Part shown: positions 29,607 through 39,681 of the stretch, one piece after another
How positions within the stretch are numbered: the stretch's first letter is position 1
Layout: every line of letters begins with the position of its first letter
Assembly (NCBI GenBank): GCA_963747255.1
Contig: CAVVEG010000017.1
Span: 434,001-498,000, forward strand
Length of the DNA: 64,000 bases
Direction of reading: 5' to 3'
Origin: CAIYRG01 sp963747255
Lineage (GTDB): Bacteria > Pseudomonadota > Alphaproteobacteria > Micropepsales > Micropepsaceae
Position numbers and translations under genes: made by a program
Notes under the pieces: model-generated
What the model was told of the DNA's origin: nothing
What the model saw: only the letters and a program-made list of their open reading frames with translations
The model's database searches: none

Positions 29607-30114
29607 ATGGACATCACAGTCCGAACAGACGGAGAAGCGTTTATTGCCGATTGGGGCGCAGGCCCGCGCCGCTGTGCCGTTGGCCGCGGCGGAATTGATA
29701 TCAAACTCCGCGAAGGCGATGGGATTACGCCGGTTGGCAACTGGCCGTTGAGACGTGTTCTGTTTCGAGCCGACCGTCTGGAGCCGCCGACGGACAATAC
29801 TTCCTGCGGAGAAGATCGAGCCCGACGATGCGTGGTGCGACATACCAGGAGATCCGAACTACAACCGGCTGGTTCGTCTGCCATACGCGACATTGAATGA
29901 ACGGCTTTGGCGGGATGACCGCGTGTATGACCTGATCGTTGTAGTAGGGTTCAATGATGCCCCGGTGGTCCAGGGAAAGGGGAGCGCCATCTTTCTCCAT
30001 ATTGCGCGCGCGGATTATGTGCCCACTGAAGGATGCGTTGCGCTTGCGCGCGATGATCTTCTGGACGCCGTTGCGCAACTCCGCCGTACCGACCGGCTGA
30101 TTGTCGCGGGTTGA
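29607..30114 (+). CDS. L,D-transpeptidase (YkuD) family protein (one frameshift)
   Basis: Reads as about 168 residues with one frame change near 29800. The catalytic YkuD signature is intact in the second half: IFLHIARADYVPTEGCVALARDDL with His and Cys. The first half carries GDGITPVGNWPLRRVLFR, the usual TPxGxFxL-like strand. Family members with this layout lack a signal peptide and act on peptidoglycan or remain uncharacterised. It starts two bases after the ribA stop. A single indel points to a sequencing error. Confidence 0.8.
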
Positions 30115-30180
30115 CCTAAAAACAGCAATCCTGCAGGAAATTGTTGAAAAAAGCAGCGACACGGAGGTCGTCCCGATTTC

Positions 30181-30209
30181 TTGACAGCGAACGGACCCGC
30201 TCTTATGGT
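30181..30209 (+). promoter_or_regulatory. Putative sigma70-type promoter of the F0 ATP synthase operon
   Basis: TTGACA at 30181-30186 and TATGGT at 30204-30209, spaced by exactly 17 bases, located 67 bases upstream of the atpI ATG and downstream of the transpeptidase-like gene. This is the best -35/-10 match seen in the window. Confidence 0.65.
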
Positions 30210-30276
30210 CCGCGCGCCTTTTTCGGCAGTCCGTCCTGGTTCCAGCCTTACAATTTCAGACCGGCGCTGGGTGCGT

Positions 30277-30618
30277 ATGGCCGAAAACGATCCCGACATG
30301 CACCGCCTGACCGAGCTGGAGCGAGAGCTGCAACAGGCTCGCGGCAGGAGGGATACAAAACCGGCGCCTGAATCCAGCCAGTCGCAATTGGGGGTTGCGT
30401 TCAGACTGGTTACCGAGCTGGTTGCGGCAGTAATTGTCGGGGGGGCAGTTGGTTGGGCGTTGGATCGTGTTCTTGGCACATCGCCCGTTCTTCTGATTTT
30501 GATGTTCTTTGCAGGTATCGCCGCCGGGTTTCGCAATGTTTTGCGTGCGGCTCGTGACATGAACCAGAGAAACGCAGACAGGGAAAAGCCTGGTGACAAG
30601 CCCAATGGAGCAGTTTGA
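30277..30618 (+). CDS. atpI: F0F1 ATP synthase assembly protein AtpI
   Basis: 113 residues from ATG 30277. A charged N-terminus (DPDMHRLTELERELQQ) leads to two membrane helices (about 50-72 and 78-95), with GGAVGWALDRVLGTSP and FFAGIAAGFRNVLR between and after them. This is the alphaproteobacterial AtpI pattern. It helps c-ring assembly and is the usual first gene of the split F0 operon. Its 3' end overlaps atpB by 26 bases. Confidence 0.88.
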   Translation: MAENDPDMHRLTELERELQQARGRRDTKPAPESSQSQLGVAFRLVTELVAAVIVGGAVGWALDRVLGTSPVLLILMFFAGIAAGFRNVLRAARDMNQRNADREKPGDKPNGAV

Positions 30619-31360
30619 GGTAACGCGGATCGGACCGCCGCTGCACCTCTTTGGATATGATGTCTCCTTTACGAATTCCGCTCTCTGGATGTGCATTATC
30701 GCCGGGTCGGCCGCGGCGTTGCTGACTCTCGGTGCTTCGTCGCGGCGGTTGGTTCCGACGAGGCTGCAGTCGCTTGCAGAAATGAGCTACGTCTTCGTCG
30801 CCGATATGATTCGATCGGCTACCGGCACCGATGGCCTGAAATTTTTTCCCTTTGTCTTTACCCTCTTTTTCTTTGTGCTCTTTGCAAATCTGTATGGAAT
30901 GATTCCACTTGGATTATTCCCCGCAATTCGTCCTTTCACGGTCACGAGCCATATCGTTGTGACCTTCGCTCTGGCAATTTTTGTATTTCTGATGGTGCTT
31001 GTTATCGGGTTTGCACGCCATGGATTCCGTTTTTTCGGAATATTCGCGCCCGATGTGCCATTGCCAATGCTGATCGTGCTGGTCCCTATCGAAATCGTCT
31101 CTTTTCTGAGCCGCCCCATCAGCCTCTCGGTCCGGCTTTTCGCGAACATGCTCGCGGGCCATACGATGTTGAATGTCTTCGGCGGTTTCGTAATCGGGCT
31201 GGCCGCAGCCGGCGGCGCGGTTTCGGTCTTGTCGATAGCGCCTCTTGTGGCCATAACCGCCGTATCCGCGCTCGAATTCCTGATCGCGTTTCTGCAAGCC
31301 TATGTATTTGCAATTCTCACCTGCATCTATCTCAACGACGCACTGCATCCACATCATTAA
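30593..31360 (+). CDS. atpB: ATP synthase F0 subunit a
   Basis: 255 residues from a GTG at 30593 (AGGGA upstream; the N-terminus TSPMEQFEV fits alphaproteobacterial relatives better than starting at the ATG 12 bases later). About five to six membrane helices. SLSVRLFANMLAGH holds the essential stator Arg of the proton half-channels, and SALEFLIAFLQAYVFAILTCIYL the last conserved helix. Works with the c-ring to carry protons. Overlaps atpI, and atpE follows after 14 bases. Confidence 0.95.
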   Translation: MTSPMEQFEVTRIGPPLHLFGYDVSFTNSALWMCIIAGSAAALLTLGASSRRLVPTRLQSLAEMSYVFVADMIRSATGTDGLKFFPFVFTLFFFVLFANLYGMIPLGLFPAIRPFTVTSHIVVTFALAIFVFLMVLVIGFARHGFRFFGIFAPDVPLPMLIVLVPIEIVSFLSRPISLSVRLFANMLAGHTMLNVFGGFVIGLAAAGGAVSVLSIAPLVAITAVSALEFLIAFLQAYVFAILTCIYLNDALHPHH

Positions 31361-31374
31361 CCAGGGAGTTCAGA

Positions 31375-31599
31375 ATGGATTTGATGGCGGCCAAGATGAT
31401 CGGCGCCGGTCTCGCTTCGATTGCACTGATCGGGGCGGGCGTGGGCATTGGCATCATTTTTGGTAATTACCTCGCCGGTGCCTTGCGCAATCCCGGCGCG
31501 GCGCAGGGCCAGTTCACCAATCTGCTGGTCGGATTCGCGCTTTGCGAATTCACCGGTTTGCTCGGCGTCGTGATGGCGTTCATTATTCTCTTCACCTGA
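31375..31599 (+). CDS. atpE: ATP synthase F0 subunit c
   Basis: 74 residues, two helices: IGAGLASIALIGAGVGIGIIFG, the polar loop RNPGAAQGQ, then LLVGFALCEFTGLLGVVMAFIILF. The proton-carrying Glu lies in ALCEFTG. The loop RNP is invariant for subunit c. GGGAG precedes the ATG. A proton-type ring is likely, as no sodium-binding Gln/Ser set is evident. Confidence 0.95.
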   Translation: MDLMAAKMIGAGLASIALIGAGVGIGIIFGNYLAGALRNPGAAQGQFTNLLVGFALCEFTGLLGVVMAFIILFT

Positions 31600-31604
31600 A
31601 GGCC

Positions 31605-32145
31605 ATGTCTGCCGAACCCCTCAATACTGTGACTACCGAGACGCCGCGGGGCGGTTTGCCCCAGATGCAGACCGAAACTTTTCCGAGCCAGATATTCTGG
31701 TTGGTCGTCACATTCGGACTGCTCTTCCTTGTACTTTGGCGTGTCACTCTGCCGATGATCGAAGCTATTATCGGTGAGCGCAGGAACCGGATTGAAGGGG
31801 ATCTGGGAACGGCGGAGAAATTGCGTCAGGAGGCGTCGAATGCTCTTGCCGCCTATGAAGCGGAACTGGCAGGCGCGCGCAGCAAGGCGCACCGGTTTGT
31901 CGACGAAAACCGTAAAAAAATCGGGGCTGAGCTGGATGTTTTGAAAGTCCGTGCGCAAGTGGAGGCACAGGCGGTCACGAAAGAGGCTGAGGAGCGCGTT
32001 TCGGCCGAGCATGCGCGGGCGCTGAGCAGCCTGAGGACCGCTGCTGCAGAGGCCGCCTCTGCGATCGTGGAAAGGCTGATCGGGAAGACCGTGAGTTCCG
32101 GCCGAAGCGGCGAAAGTCGTCGGAGAGCAGCAGGCGACCACATGA
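31605..32145 (+). CDS. atpF': ATP synthase F0 subunit b' (frameshift near the 3' end)
   Basis: N-terminal membrane helix (FPSQIFWLVVTFGLLFLVLW) then a long coiled-coil stalk, as in b' subunits of alphaproteobacteria. Read literally, the frame runs on without a stop into atpF. A one-base frame change near 32096-32104 gives the natural ending AEAAKVVGEQQATT and a TGA at 32143 that overlaps the atpF ATG as ATGA. I therefore treat the apparent b'-b fusion as a base error. The short Thr/Pro-containing N-terminal leader (about 20 residues) is typical of b'. Confidence 0.85.
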
Positions 32146-32636
32146 TCGGTCTGCTTCACGATCCCGAATTCTGGGTTGCCGTCGGCACAGCGATTTTCCT
32201 GGCCATTCTGGTGTGGAAGAGGGTTCCGCAGATGACGGCTAACTCTCTGGACTCCCGCGCGGCAGCGATTGCACGGGAAATCGAGGAAGCGCGTCGGCTC
32301 CGTTTGGAAGCCGAAGCGTTGCTGGCGCAATACCGCCAGAGACAGGCGGCGGCTGAAACCGAAGCACAGGGTATTCTGGCCGAAGCCCGAGCCGAGGCCG
32401 AACGCTTTGGAGTCGAAGCACGTGCAGCCGCGGCCGCGCAAATCGCCCGACGCGCGAGGCAGGCGCGGGACAAGATCGCACAGGCAGAGGCGCATGCGCT
32501 TGCCGACATCCGAGCTGCGGCGGCCGATGCTGCAATTTCCGCAGCCGGGAAACTGATTGCCAACCGGTTGGACGAAAACGCGGCCTCAGATCTGGTCAGG
32601 CGTTCCCTCGCGGACATCCCGGACCGGTTGCAGTAA
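32142..32636 (+). CDS. atpF: ATP synthase F0 subunit b
   Basis: 164 residues: short N-terminus, one helix (FWVAVGTAIFLAILVWKRV), then a charged Ala/Glu/Arg coiled coil to the end, forming the peripheral stalk with b'. The start overlaps the b' stop as ATGA. Last gene of the F0 operon; the F1 genes are not in the window, as usual in this class. The MetE-like gene starts two bases after its stop. Confidence 0.92.
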   Translation: MIGLLHDPEFWVAVGTAIFLAILVWKRVPQMTANSLDSRAAAIAREIEEARRLRLEAEALLAQYRQRQAAAETEAQGILAEARAEAERFGVEARAAAAAQIARRARQARDKIAQAEAHALADIRAAAADAAISAAGKLIANRLDENAASDLVRRSLADIPDRLQ

Positions 32637-32637
32637 A

Positions 32638-33763
32638 ATGAGCCATTCCAGCCAGCCTCCATTCCGGGCTGACCACGTCGGAAGCCTGCTCCGTCCGGCG
32701 ATGCTCCAGACGGCGCGTGCCAAAGCGGAAAAGGGCGAAATTTCCGCAAAAGAGTTGCAGGCTATTGAAGATGCTGCAATTCGTGATGTGGTCTCGCTAC
32801 AGGAAAGTGCCGGGCTCTACTCCGTAACGGACGGAGAATTTCGCCGCGGTCATTATCTCGTTGACTTCATGACGGCGCTCGAAGGCATCGCATCAACGCA
32901 GACCAGTTATGCTCTATCCTTCAGGGGTGAAGATGGCCGAACCGGTGAAACACGTTCGATGCTGGCCGTGACCGGCAAAGTGCGACGAACCCGGCCTATT
33001 ATGCTGGACGCCTTTCGCTTCCTGAAATCCGCAACAAAGCGGACACCCAAGATTTGCATCCCGTCCCCCACCTGGGTGCATATGCGGGGCGGCCGGAAAA
33101 CCGTGAGTGACAGTGTCTATCCAGATATTGGGCAGTTCTGGGACGACATCGTCCGCGCTTTCCACGCGGAAATCCGTGACCTCGCGGCGGCCGGCTGTAC
33201 ATATCTGCAGCTTGATGAAATCAGTTTCGCCTATCTCTGTGACGGCCAAATTCGTGATCGAATCAAGTCTGATGGCCTGGACGCGGATAGCCTGATTGGT
33301 GAGTACGCGCGCGTAGTGGACCAAATCGCGGCAGGGGCGCCCGAAGGCATGACTGTTACCGTCCACACCTGTCGCGGAAATTTTCAAAGCATGTGGATGG
33401 CCCAGGGCGGTTATGACAGCATCGCCGCTAGCGGCCTTTGCGCAGCCTTCGGTGGACGGATATTTCCTTGAATATGACAGCGAACGCGCCGGAGGTTTTG
33501 AACCGTTGCGGCATATCCCGCGCGACAAGCGGGTTGTGCTCGGTCTTGTCAGTTCGAAAAGACCGGAACTTGAAAGTCGGGATAAGTTGAAGCGTCGTAT
33601 TGAAGAAGCGGCGAAGTTCTTCCCGTTAGAGCAGTTATGCCTGTCTCCGCAATGCGGGTTCGCAAGCACACACCACGGCAATCTCGTCAATGAGGATGTC
33701 GAACGGCGCAAGCTGGAGTTGATTACCGAAACAGCGACGGAAATCTGGGGCACCGCGCAATAA
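32638..33763 (+). CDS. MetE C-terminal-domain-like methyltransferase (one frameshift)
   Basis: Reads as about 375 residues with a frame change near 33430. Starts FRADHVGSLLRP, then YLQLDEISFA, HTCRGN and QLCLSPQCGFAS: the His-Cys, Glu and Cys zinc/thiol-activation motifs of the cobalamin-independent methionine synthase catalytic barrel (YxjG/YxjH-like proteins, without the MetE N-terminal half). Such proteins are assigned to methionine recovery, but the methyl donor is often unknown. It directly follows atpF and converges on aspS. Confidence 0.83.
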
Positions 33764-33771
33764 CGGTTCGC

Positions 33772-35583
33772 TCAGGTTTTCTTTTCCGGCAAAACCACCC
33801 TGAGATGAAGTTCGCGCAATTGCCGGGGCGAAACTTCTGAAGGGGCACCCATCATCAGATCCTGTGCCTGCTGATTCATCGGAAACATTGTGACTTCCCG
33901 AATATTTGGGACATCGGCAAGCAGCATCACGATGCGATCGATTCCGGGTGCCGTTCCGCCATGGGGCGGAGCGCCGTAGCGGAACGCATTCAACATGCCG
34001 GAAAAGCGCTGCTCCGTTTCATCCCGGGAATAACCGGCAATTTCGAACGCTTTGAGCATCACATCCGGGCGGTGATTTCGAATCGCACCAGATGAAAGCT
34101 CTACGCCATTGCAGACGATATCGTACTGGAAGGCTTTGATGCCGAGAATTGTTGCGATGTCGCCGACATCCAGTGCGAGGAATTTTTCGCGGTCGAAATT
34201 GGGCATCGAGAACGGATTGTGTGAGAAGTCGATCTTTTTCTCGTCCTCATTCCACTCGTACATCGGAAAATCCACGATCCAGCAGAATTCGAAACGATCC
34301 TTGCGGGTCAGGCCGAGCTCGGCGCCGATTTTCAAGCGCGCCTGCCCGGCTATCACTGCCGTCCGGCTCGTTTTATCGGCAGCAAAAAACACTGCATCGC
34401 CCGGTTTTGCTGCGGTCTCGACCACAAGCCTTGCCAGTGCGTCATCGGAGAGGAACTTTGCGATCGGTCCTTTCCCAACCGTCCGACCCTCATCCTGTTC
34501 GAACACGATATAGCCCAGACCTGCGGCGCCTTCCCCGCGTGCCCACTCGTTCATCCGGTCAAACCATGAACGCGGTTGCAAGCCCCCACCCGGGGCGGGA
34601 ATCGCCCGGACGGCCTCCTTGCCTTTGAATGCCCTGAAGCTGACGTCATCTCTCTCGAAGATCGGCTGTCACGTCCGCGATCATCAGCGGATTGCGCAAA
34701 TCCGGTTTGTCGGATCCATAAAGCAGCATGGCCTCCGCATATGGAATGCGGGGAAATGGTGCTGGTGAAACGGTCGCGGCTCTTCGCCGAATTCCTGGAA
34801 AATTCCCTGCAGGACCGGCTCAATTGCGGCGAAGACGTCGTCCTGGGTGACAAAACTCATTTCGACGTCGAGTTGATAGAATTCGCCGGGGCTGCGGTCG
34901 GCGCGGCCGTCCTCATCGCGAAAACAGGGCGCAATCTGGAAATATCGATCAAATCCGGCGACCATGATCAGTTGCTTGAACTGCTGCGGCGCCTGAGGCA
35001 ACGCATAGAATTTCCCGGGATGCACGCGCGAGGGAACGAGAAAATCGCGCGCGCCTTCCGGACTCGAAGCCGTCAGAATCGGCGTCTGGAATTCCATGAA
35101 TCCGCACTCTACCATCCGCCTTCGGATCGATTGGATGACCTGTGAACGAAGGACAATATTGCGGTGCAGCCGCTCGCGCCGCAGGTCGAGAAAGCGATAG
35201 CGCAATCGGGTTTCTTCCGGATAATCGAGATCCCCAAACACCGGCAACCGGCAATTCCTCGGCCATACTCTGGACTGCGGCTTCTTCAATTCCGAGTTCG
35301 ATTTCACCGGTCGGAAGGGTCGGGATTGACGGTCTCAGGACTGCGAGCGACAACCGGGCCCGTCAGGGTCAGCACCCATTCCGAACGCGCTTGCGGAAGC
35401 GACAGCAAATGCCGGACTGTCGGGTTCGATCACACATTGCGTCAGCCCGTAATGGTCACGCAGATCGATAAACAGGAGTCCGCCATGATCGCGCGCCCGA
35501 TGTACCCAGCCGGATAGCCTTACCCGTTCGCCTACATCGGAACGACGAAGTTCGCCGCAGGTCCTGGTGCGGTACGGGTGCAT
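33772..35583 (-). CDS. aspS: Aspartyl-tRNA synthetase (at least four frame changes)
   Basis: From ATG 35583 the pieces join into a protein of about 600 residues, the normal bacterial length. Anticodon-binding OB domain at the N-terminus (RVRLSGWVHRARDHGGLLFIDLRDHYG), then class II core: motif 2 FRDEDGRADRSPGEFYQLDVEMSF and motif 3 GTAPGIDRIVMLLAD, ending in the MFPMNQQAQDLMMGAP tail typical of alphaproteobacteria. The frame is lost near 35.39, 35.24-35.35 and 34.58-34.70 kb and regained each time. As aspS is indispensable and no second copy is visible, consensus errors are by far the likeliest reason. Confidence 0.9.
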
Positions 35584-35708
35584 GCGTTGCTCCTCTGCCG
35601 GGCCGGCGTTTGTGTAAAGCGAACGGCGGGAAGTCAAGGGGCCGACGCGTCGTGATGCCACTTCGGTTTTTGGGCGACAAGACACGGGAAAATCCGTTAA
35701 TTAGCCGC

Positions 35709-36885
35709 ATGCGAATATATCACGTCCACAAGGGACCTGGACGATTTCGTCGCGGAGCTCGAAAAAGGGTCTTATGCCGCGATCGATACGGAATTCATGC
35801 GGGACCAGACCTACTGGCCCAAACTCTGCCTGATTCAGGCCGCGGGGCCGGCAGCACAGGGTGATTATCGATCCTTTGGCCGCCGGCATCGAACTGGCGC
35901 CGGTTCACCGGCTTCTCGCAAATCCGGCGGTAATCAAGGTATTCCACGCCGCCCGGCAGGACATCGAGATTTTTTATCATCAGGGTAGGCGTTATTCCGG
36001 AGCCGTTCTTCGACACTCAGATTGCGGCAATGGTGTGCGGTTTTGGCGAGGCTGCTTCTTACGAAACTTTGGTCCGAAAGCTGGCCAAAGCGGATATCGA
36101 TAAATCGGCCCGCTTCACTGATTGGAGCCGACGGCCGTTATCAAAACGGCAGCTGGAATACGCCCTCGCCGACGTCACCCATTTGCGTCAGGTCTATGAA
36201 ATTCTCGCCCGGGAGCTGGAAAAGACCGGGCGAACCAGGTGGGTTGAGGAAGAAGAAGCAATACTGAAGGATCCGGACACGTACAGACTTCGATCCCGTA
36301 GATGCATGGAGGCGGCTAAAGCCGCGATCGGGCAATAAACGGTTCCTGGCGATTCTGGCCAGCATTGCGGCCTGGCGGGAGCGTGAGGCGCAGAACCGCG
36401 ACGTGCCACGCAACCGCATATTGCGCGATGAGACGCTGTTGGAAATCGCTGCGCACCCTCCGGCGGATGCCGAACAGCTTGAGCACATCCGGGGGCTCCC
36501 CAATGGATATGCACAGTCGCGTGCCGGCAAGGCGCTGATGGTGGCAATGTCGGAAGCGATGACCGCGCCGCCACCCCACCCTCTTCCTCCCGAACCACGC
36601 TACCGGCGCGACCCATCACCGGCAGCGCTGGATTTGTTGAAGACTCTGCTGCGTCTGCGGGCAAGCCAATATCGCGTGGCGCCGCGGCTGGTTGCCGATA
36701 ATGCCGATCTTGAGAAGCTCGCGTCCGGCGAAGCGGATGATGTCGCCGCTTTGCATGGCTGGCGAGCCGAACTCTTCGGCCGGGATGCTGTCGCGCTTTG
36801 TGAGGGAAAGCTTGCGATTGCGCTCAAGGATGGAGAAGCCGTCGTGCTGGAAACACCCGGGCAGGCGGTCAAAAAACCGCAATGA
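35709..36885 (+). CDS. rnd: Ribonuclease D (several frame changes)
   Basis: The pieces join to about 390 residues. DEDD exonuclease: AIDTEFMRDQTYWPKLCLIQ (DxE), VIKVFHAARQDIEIFYHQG (Asp), then ADVTHLRQVYEIL (Asp of the last motif), followed by an HRDC helical domain (LLEIAAHPPADAEQLEHIRGL). Trims the 3' ends of tRNA precursors. Frame changes lie near 35.72, 35.86, 35.98 and 36.29 kb. It is divergent from aspS, and the two together form the most error-dense stretch of the window. Confidence 0.88.
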
Positions 36886-36887
36886 TC

Positions 36888-38138
36888 TCAGCCGGAAACG
36901 GCTGCAGGCATGGGTCGCATCAACCGACGCCATGCGATGGTGAAGGCAAAAAGGTTCAAAGCTGCGCAGGCGAAAAAGTTGATCCCGAGACGAATGTCTC
37001 CCGGAGGAAGATTCGACACCTGCGCCAGCAGCGAATTACCCAGTGCGGGTCCAATGACGCCAGCGAGGCTGCTGATCGATTGCAAAGCACCCAGCGTAAT
37101 TCCCTGCATCGACGGATCGGTTGATTTGGAAACGACGGCCTGAATGGATGGCCCTGCGGTAAATGTCAGCAGACTTGCGAACAGAACGGGGAACATCATC
37201 CAGCCCTGCGGGACCAGCCCATACAGCGTCTGAACGACGACATTGCTGCCGACTGCCATAAGCACCAGGCGTTCCTCGCCGAATCGCTTGACCAGTCGGC
37301 CGATCAACCCACCTTGGACGATCGTGGACATCAGTCCCACGCAAAACAGCAATGCGCCATTTTCAAGCGTGCCCCAGCCGAAGCGGAATCGGGTTGCCAA
37401 AACCCAACTCTGGATCATCGTCATGTGCGCCACGATGTAGATCGCGTATACGATTACCAATGTGCCAACGGCGTGATGTCCGACGAGATTGACCAGTGCA
37501 CGCAGCGGATTGGCGCGAGAAAGCGAAAACCCGGTGCGCCGCTCTGGCGGCAGCGACTCGGGAACTGCGAGAAAACCGTAAACCGCGTTCACCAGTGAAA
37601 GACCTGCCGCAACATAGAATGGCAGATGCAGATCAATTCCGCCCAGTACGCCGCCCAGTATCGGACCGCAGATGAACCCCAGCCCAAAAGCCGCGCCAAC
37701 CAGCCCAAAATTCTTCGCCCGTGTTTCCGGCGGCGTGATATCCGCGAGATACGCGTTTGCGACCGAATAGCTCGCGCCCGTTATTCCGCCAATCAGGCGC
37801 GCCACCAGCATGATCGCCAGGGTCGGGGCCATTGCGATCAGCAGATAATGGATTCCAAGTCCGATGATTGCCGCAATCAGCACCACGCGCCGGCCAAAGC
37901 GATCGCTGATGGCCCCCAGCATCGGTGCGCAGAGAAACTGCATCGAGCCGAACGCAACCGACAGACCCATATTCCACCAGGCCTGCATTTCGCGGCTTTG
38001 CGTGTAGGTACCAATCAGGATCGGCAAGACCGGAATGGCAATGCCGATTCCGACCATATCGATAAAAACTGCGATCAGAACGAACCACACGCTTCCCTTG
38101 CGCGCAGGCGGTCGTGGCGATGTCTGCTGGCTACTCAT
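36888..38138 (-). CDS. MFS drug-type efflux permease (TetA-like, DHA1)
   Basis: 416 residues with 12 predicted membrane helices. IDMVGIGIAIPVLPIL in helix 1, GAISDRFGRRVVL (the loop 2-3 GxxxDRxGRR motif A) and GLVGAAFGLGFICGPILGG (motif C of drug/H+ antiporters) place it near TetA(A/B/C). The substrate cannot be read from sequence, and a tetracycline phenotype should not be assumed. No TetR-type regulator is adjacent. It converges on rnd, two bases apart. Confidence 0.87.
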   Translation of the reverse strand: MSSQQTSPRPPARKGSVWFVLIAVFIDMVGIGIAIPVLPILIGTYTQSREMQAWWNMGLSVAFGSMQFLCAPMLGAISDRFGRRVVLIAAIIGLGIHYLLIAMAPTLAIMLVARLIGGITGASYSVANAYLADITPPETRAKNFGLVGAAFGLGFICGPILGGVLGGIDLHLPFYVAAGLSLVNAVYGFLAVPESLPPERRTGFSLSRANPLRALVNLVGHHAVGTLVIVYAIYIVAHMTMIQSWVLATRFRFGWGTLENGALLFCVGLMSTIVQGGLIGRLVKRFGEERLVLMAVGSNVVVQTLYGLVPQGWMMFPVLFASLLTFTAGPSIQAVVSKSTDPSMQGITLGALQSISSLAGVIGPALGNSLLAQVSNLPPGDIRLGINFFACAALNLFAFTIAWRRLMRPMPAAVSG

Positions 38139-38158
38139 CCCCCTCGAATAAACGGCAG

Positions 38159-38878
38159 CTATGCTTCCGGCAACGGTTCTGCGGCATCCCCCGCTTCGTA
38201 GGGATCTTCGTCTGCCGCCAAAGCTTCGTTGGGCTGCGGGACCGAAAATGCCGATGACGGAATGGATTCGAGGAATCCCGCCGCTTTCAATTCTTCAAAT
38301 CCCGGAAGATCGCCGATCTGCTGAAGTCCGAAATGGGTGAGAAATTCTTCGGTCGTTCCATAGGTCACTGGCCGCCCAGGCGTGCGTCTGCGCCCGCGAA
38401 TCCGGACCCAACCGGCTTCCAACAGGGCATCGAGCGTGCCTTTGCTCACCACCACGCCCCGGATGTCCTCGATTTCTGCCCGCGTGGTGGGCTGATGATA
38501 GGCGATGATTGCCAGCGTCTCGATTGCAGCCCGCGAAAGCTTATGCTGTTCGACGGTTTCCTTGCGCAACAGAAACGCGAGATCCGCCGCTGTACGGAAC
38601 TGCCATTTCCCCGCAACTCCGACAAGATTGACACCTCGGTCGCGATATTCGTTCCCCAGTTGAACCAGCAACGCGTCGACGTCGGTGCCGGGGGGAAGCG
38701 CCTTCGCGAGTGATTGTTCGTCCAGCGGTTCGGCAGAGGCGAAGAGCAGCGCTTCGACAACACGCAAATGCGTTCTGTCCGCGATGGCGGGCTGGTGCCC
38801 GAATGGTCCATGGTCGTCAGCGTCAATTGCCGCGAGCTCGGCCATTTGGGCTTCTTCCGGATTCAACATTCGATTCAC
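38159..38878 (-). CDS. scpB: Segregation and condensation protein B
   Basis: 239 residues. LRVVEALLFASAEPLDEQSLA, then SRAAIETLAIIAYHQPTTRAEIEDIRGV and GRPVTYGTTEEFLTHFGL are the ScpB winged-helix signatures. An acidic C-terminal tail is variable. Acts with ScpA and SMC in chromosome condensation. The start overlaps the scpA stop by four bases, showing translational coupling. Confidence 0.94.
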   Translation of the reverse strand: MNRMLNPEEAQMAELAAIDADDHGPFGHQPAIADRTHLRVVEALLFASAEPLDEQSLAKALPPGTDVDALLVQLGNEYRDRGVNLVGVAGKWQFRTAADLAFLLRKETVEQHKLSRAAIETLAIIAYHQPTTRAEIEDIRGVVVSKGTLDALLEAGWVRIRGRRRTPGRPVTYGTTEEFLTHFGLQQIGDLPGFEELKAAGFLESIPSSAFSVPQPNEALAADEDPYEAGDAAEPLPEA

Positions 38879-39681
38879 GCTCCGTCCTCCCCAGCTGCGC
38901 CGACACGATCCTTAAGATAGATATCTCCAAACGGCGCCATTTGACGCATTGTCACGCGCCCGTCGCGCGCGAGTTCAAGCGCCGCTGAAAATGTGCTCGC
39001 AAGTGCGGTGCGGCGGCGATGCCCATCGGACCACCCCTGCGGAAGAAATCTCAGGAGCGAACGCCATTCCGGAACCGAACCCAGCATGCGTTCGAGACGC
39101 GTTCGCGCCTCCTCGATCAGGTAAACCTCGGGACGCGGCACGTTGTAACGGTCCGCCGCCATAGTGCGAATACGTTGCCGGGAATATGCCGACAGCAGAT
39201 CGTACAACGTGTCGGCATTCTTGCGTGTCCGCACGACCATGACTGGTTCTGCGTGACCGCGGGTGAAGACATCGCGGTCGACGAGATCGCGAGCGAACAG
39301 GCGCGCCGCTGATTCGCGCATTGCCTGCAACCTGGCCAGACGCCAGCGCAATTGGGCAGCAATCTCTTCGGCACCCGCGGTTTCGGGCAGTGCCTGAGGC
39401 AATACAAGGCGGGACTTCAGGTAAGTCAGCCACGCCGCCATGACCAGATAATCGGCAGCCAATTCCAGCCGTTCCCGGCGAACGGACTCAACAAAGGCGA
39501 GATATTGATCGGCGAGTTTAAGGACCGAAATCCTGAGCAGATCAACTTTCTGGCTGCGCGCCATCGAGAGAAGCAAATCGAGCGGGCCTTCAAAGCCCTC
39601 GAGCTCGACGATCAAGGCATCATCCGCCGAACTCGTAGAAGCTTCGAGCAGATTTGTTTCCGCAAAGCCGTCGTCACTCAT
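38875..39681 (-). CDS. scpA: Segregation and condensation protein A
   Basis: 268 residues. FEGPLDLLLSMARSQKVDL and YLVMAAWLTYLKSRLVLP are the kleisin N-terminal motifs that contact SMC; the C-terminal winged helix is RVTMRQMAPFGDIYLKD. Bridges SMC heads in the condensin complex. Overlaps nagZ upstream and scpB downstream by four bases each. Confidence 0.94.
   Translation of the reverse strand: MSDDGFAETNLLEASTSSADDALIVELEGFEGPLDLLLSMARSQKVDLLRISVLKLADQYLAFVESVRRERLELAADYLVMAAWLTYLKSRLVLPQALPETAGAEEIAAQLRWRLARLQAMRESAARLFARDLVDRDVFTRGHAEPVMVVRTRKNADTLYDLLSAYSRQRIRTMAADRYNVPRPEVYLIEEARTRLERMLGSVPEWRSLLRFLPQGWSDGHRRRTALASTFSAALELARDGRVTMRQMAPFGDIYLKDRVGAAGEDGA

Noticed and set aside
30181..30276. 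TTG start giving atpI a 32-residue extension
   Set aside because: The TTG is part of a TTGACA -35 box with a -10 17 bases on; family similarity starts at ATG 30277.
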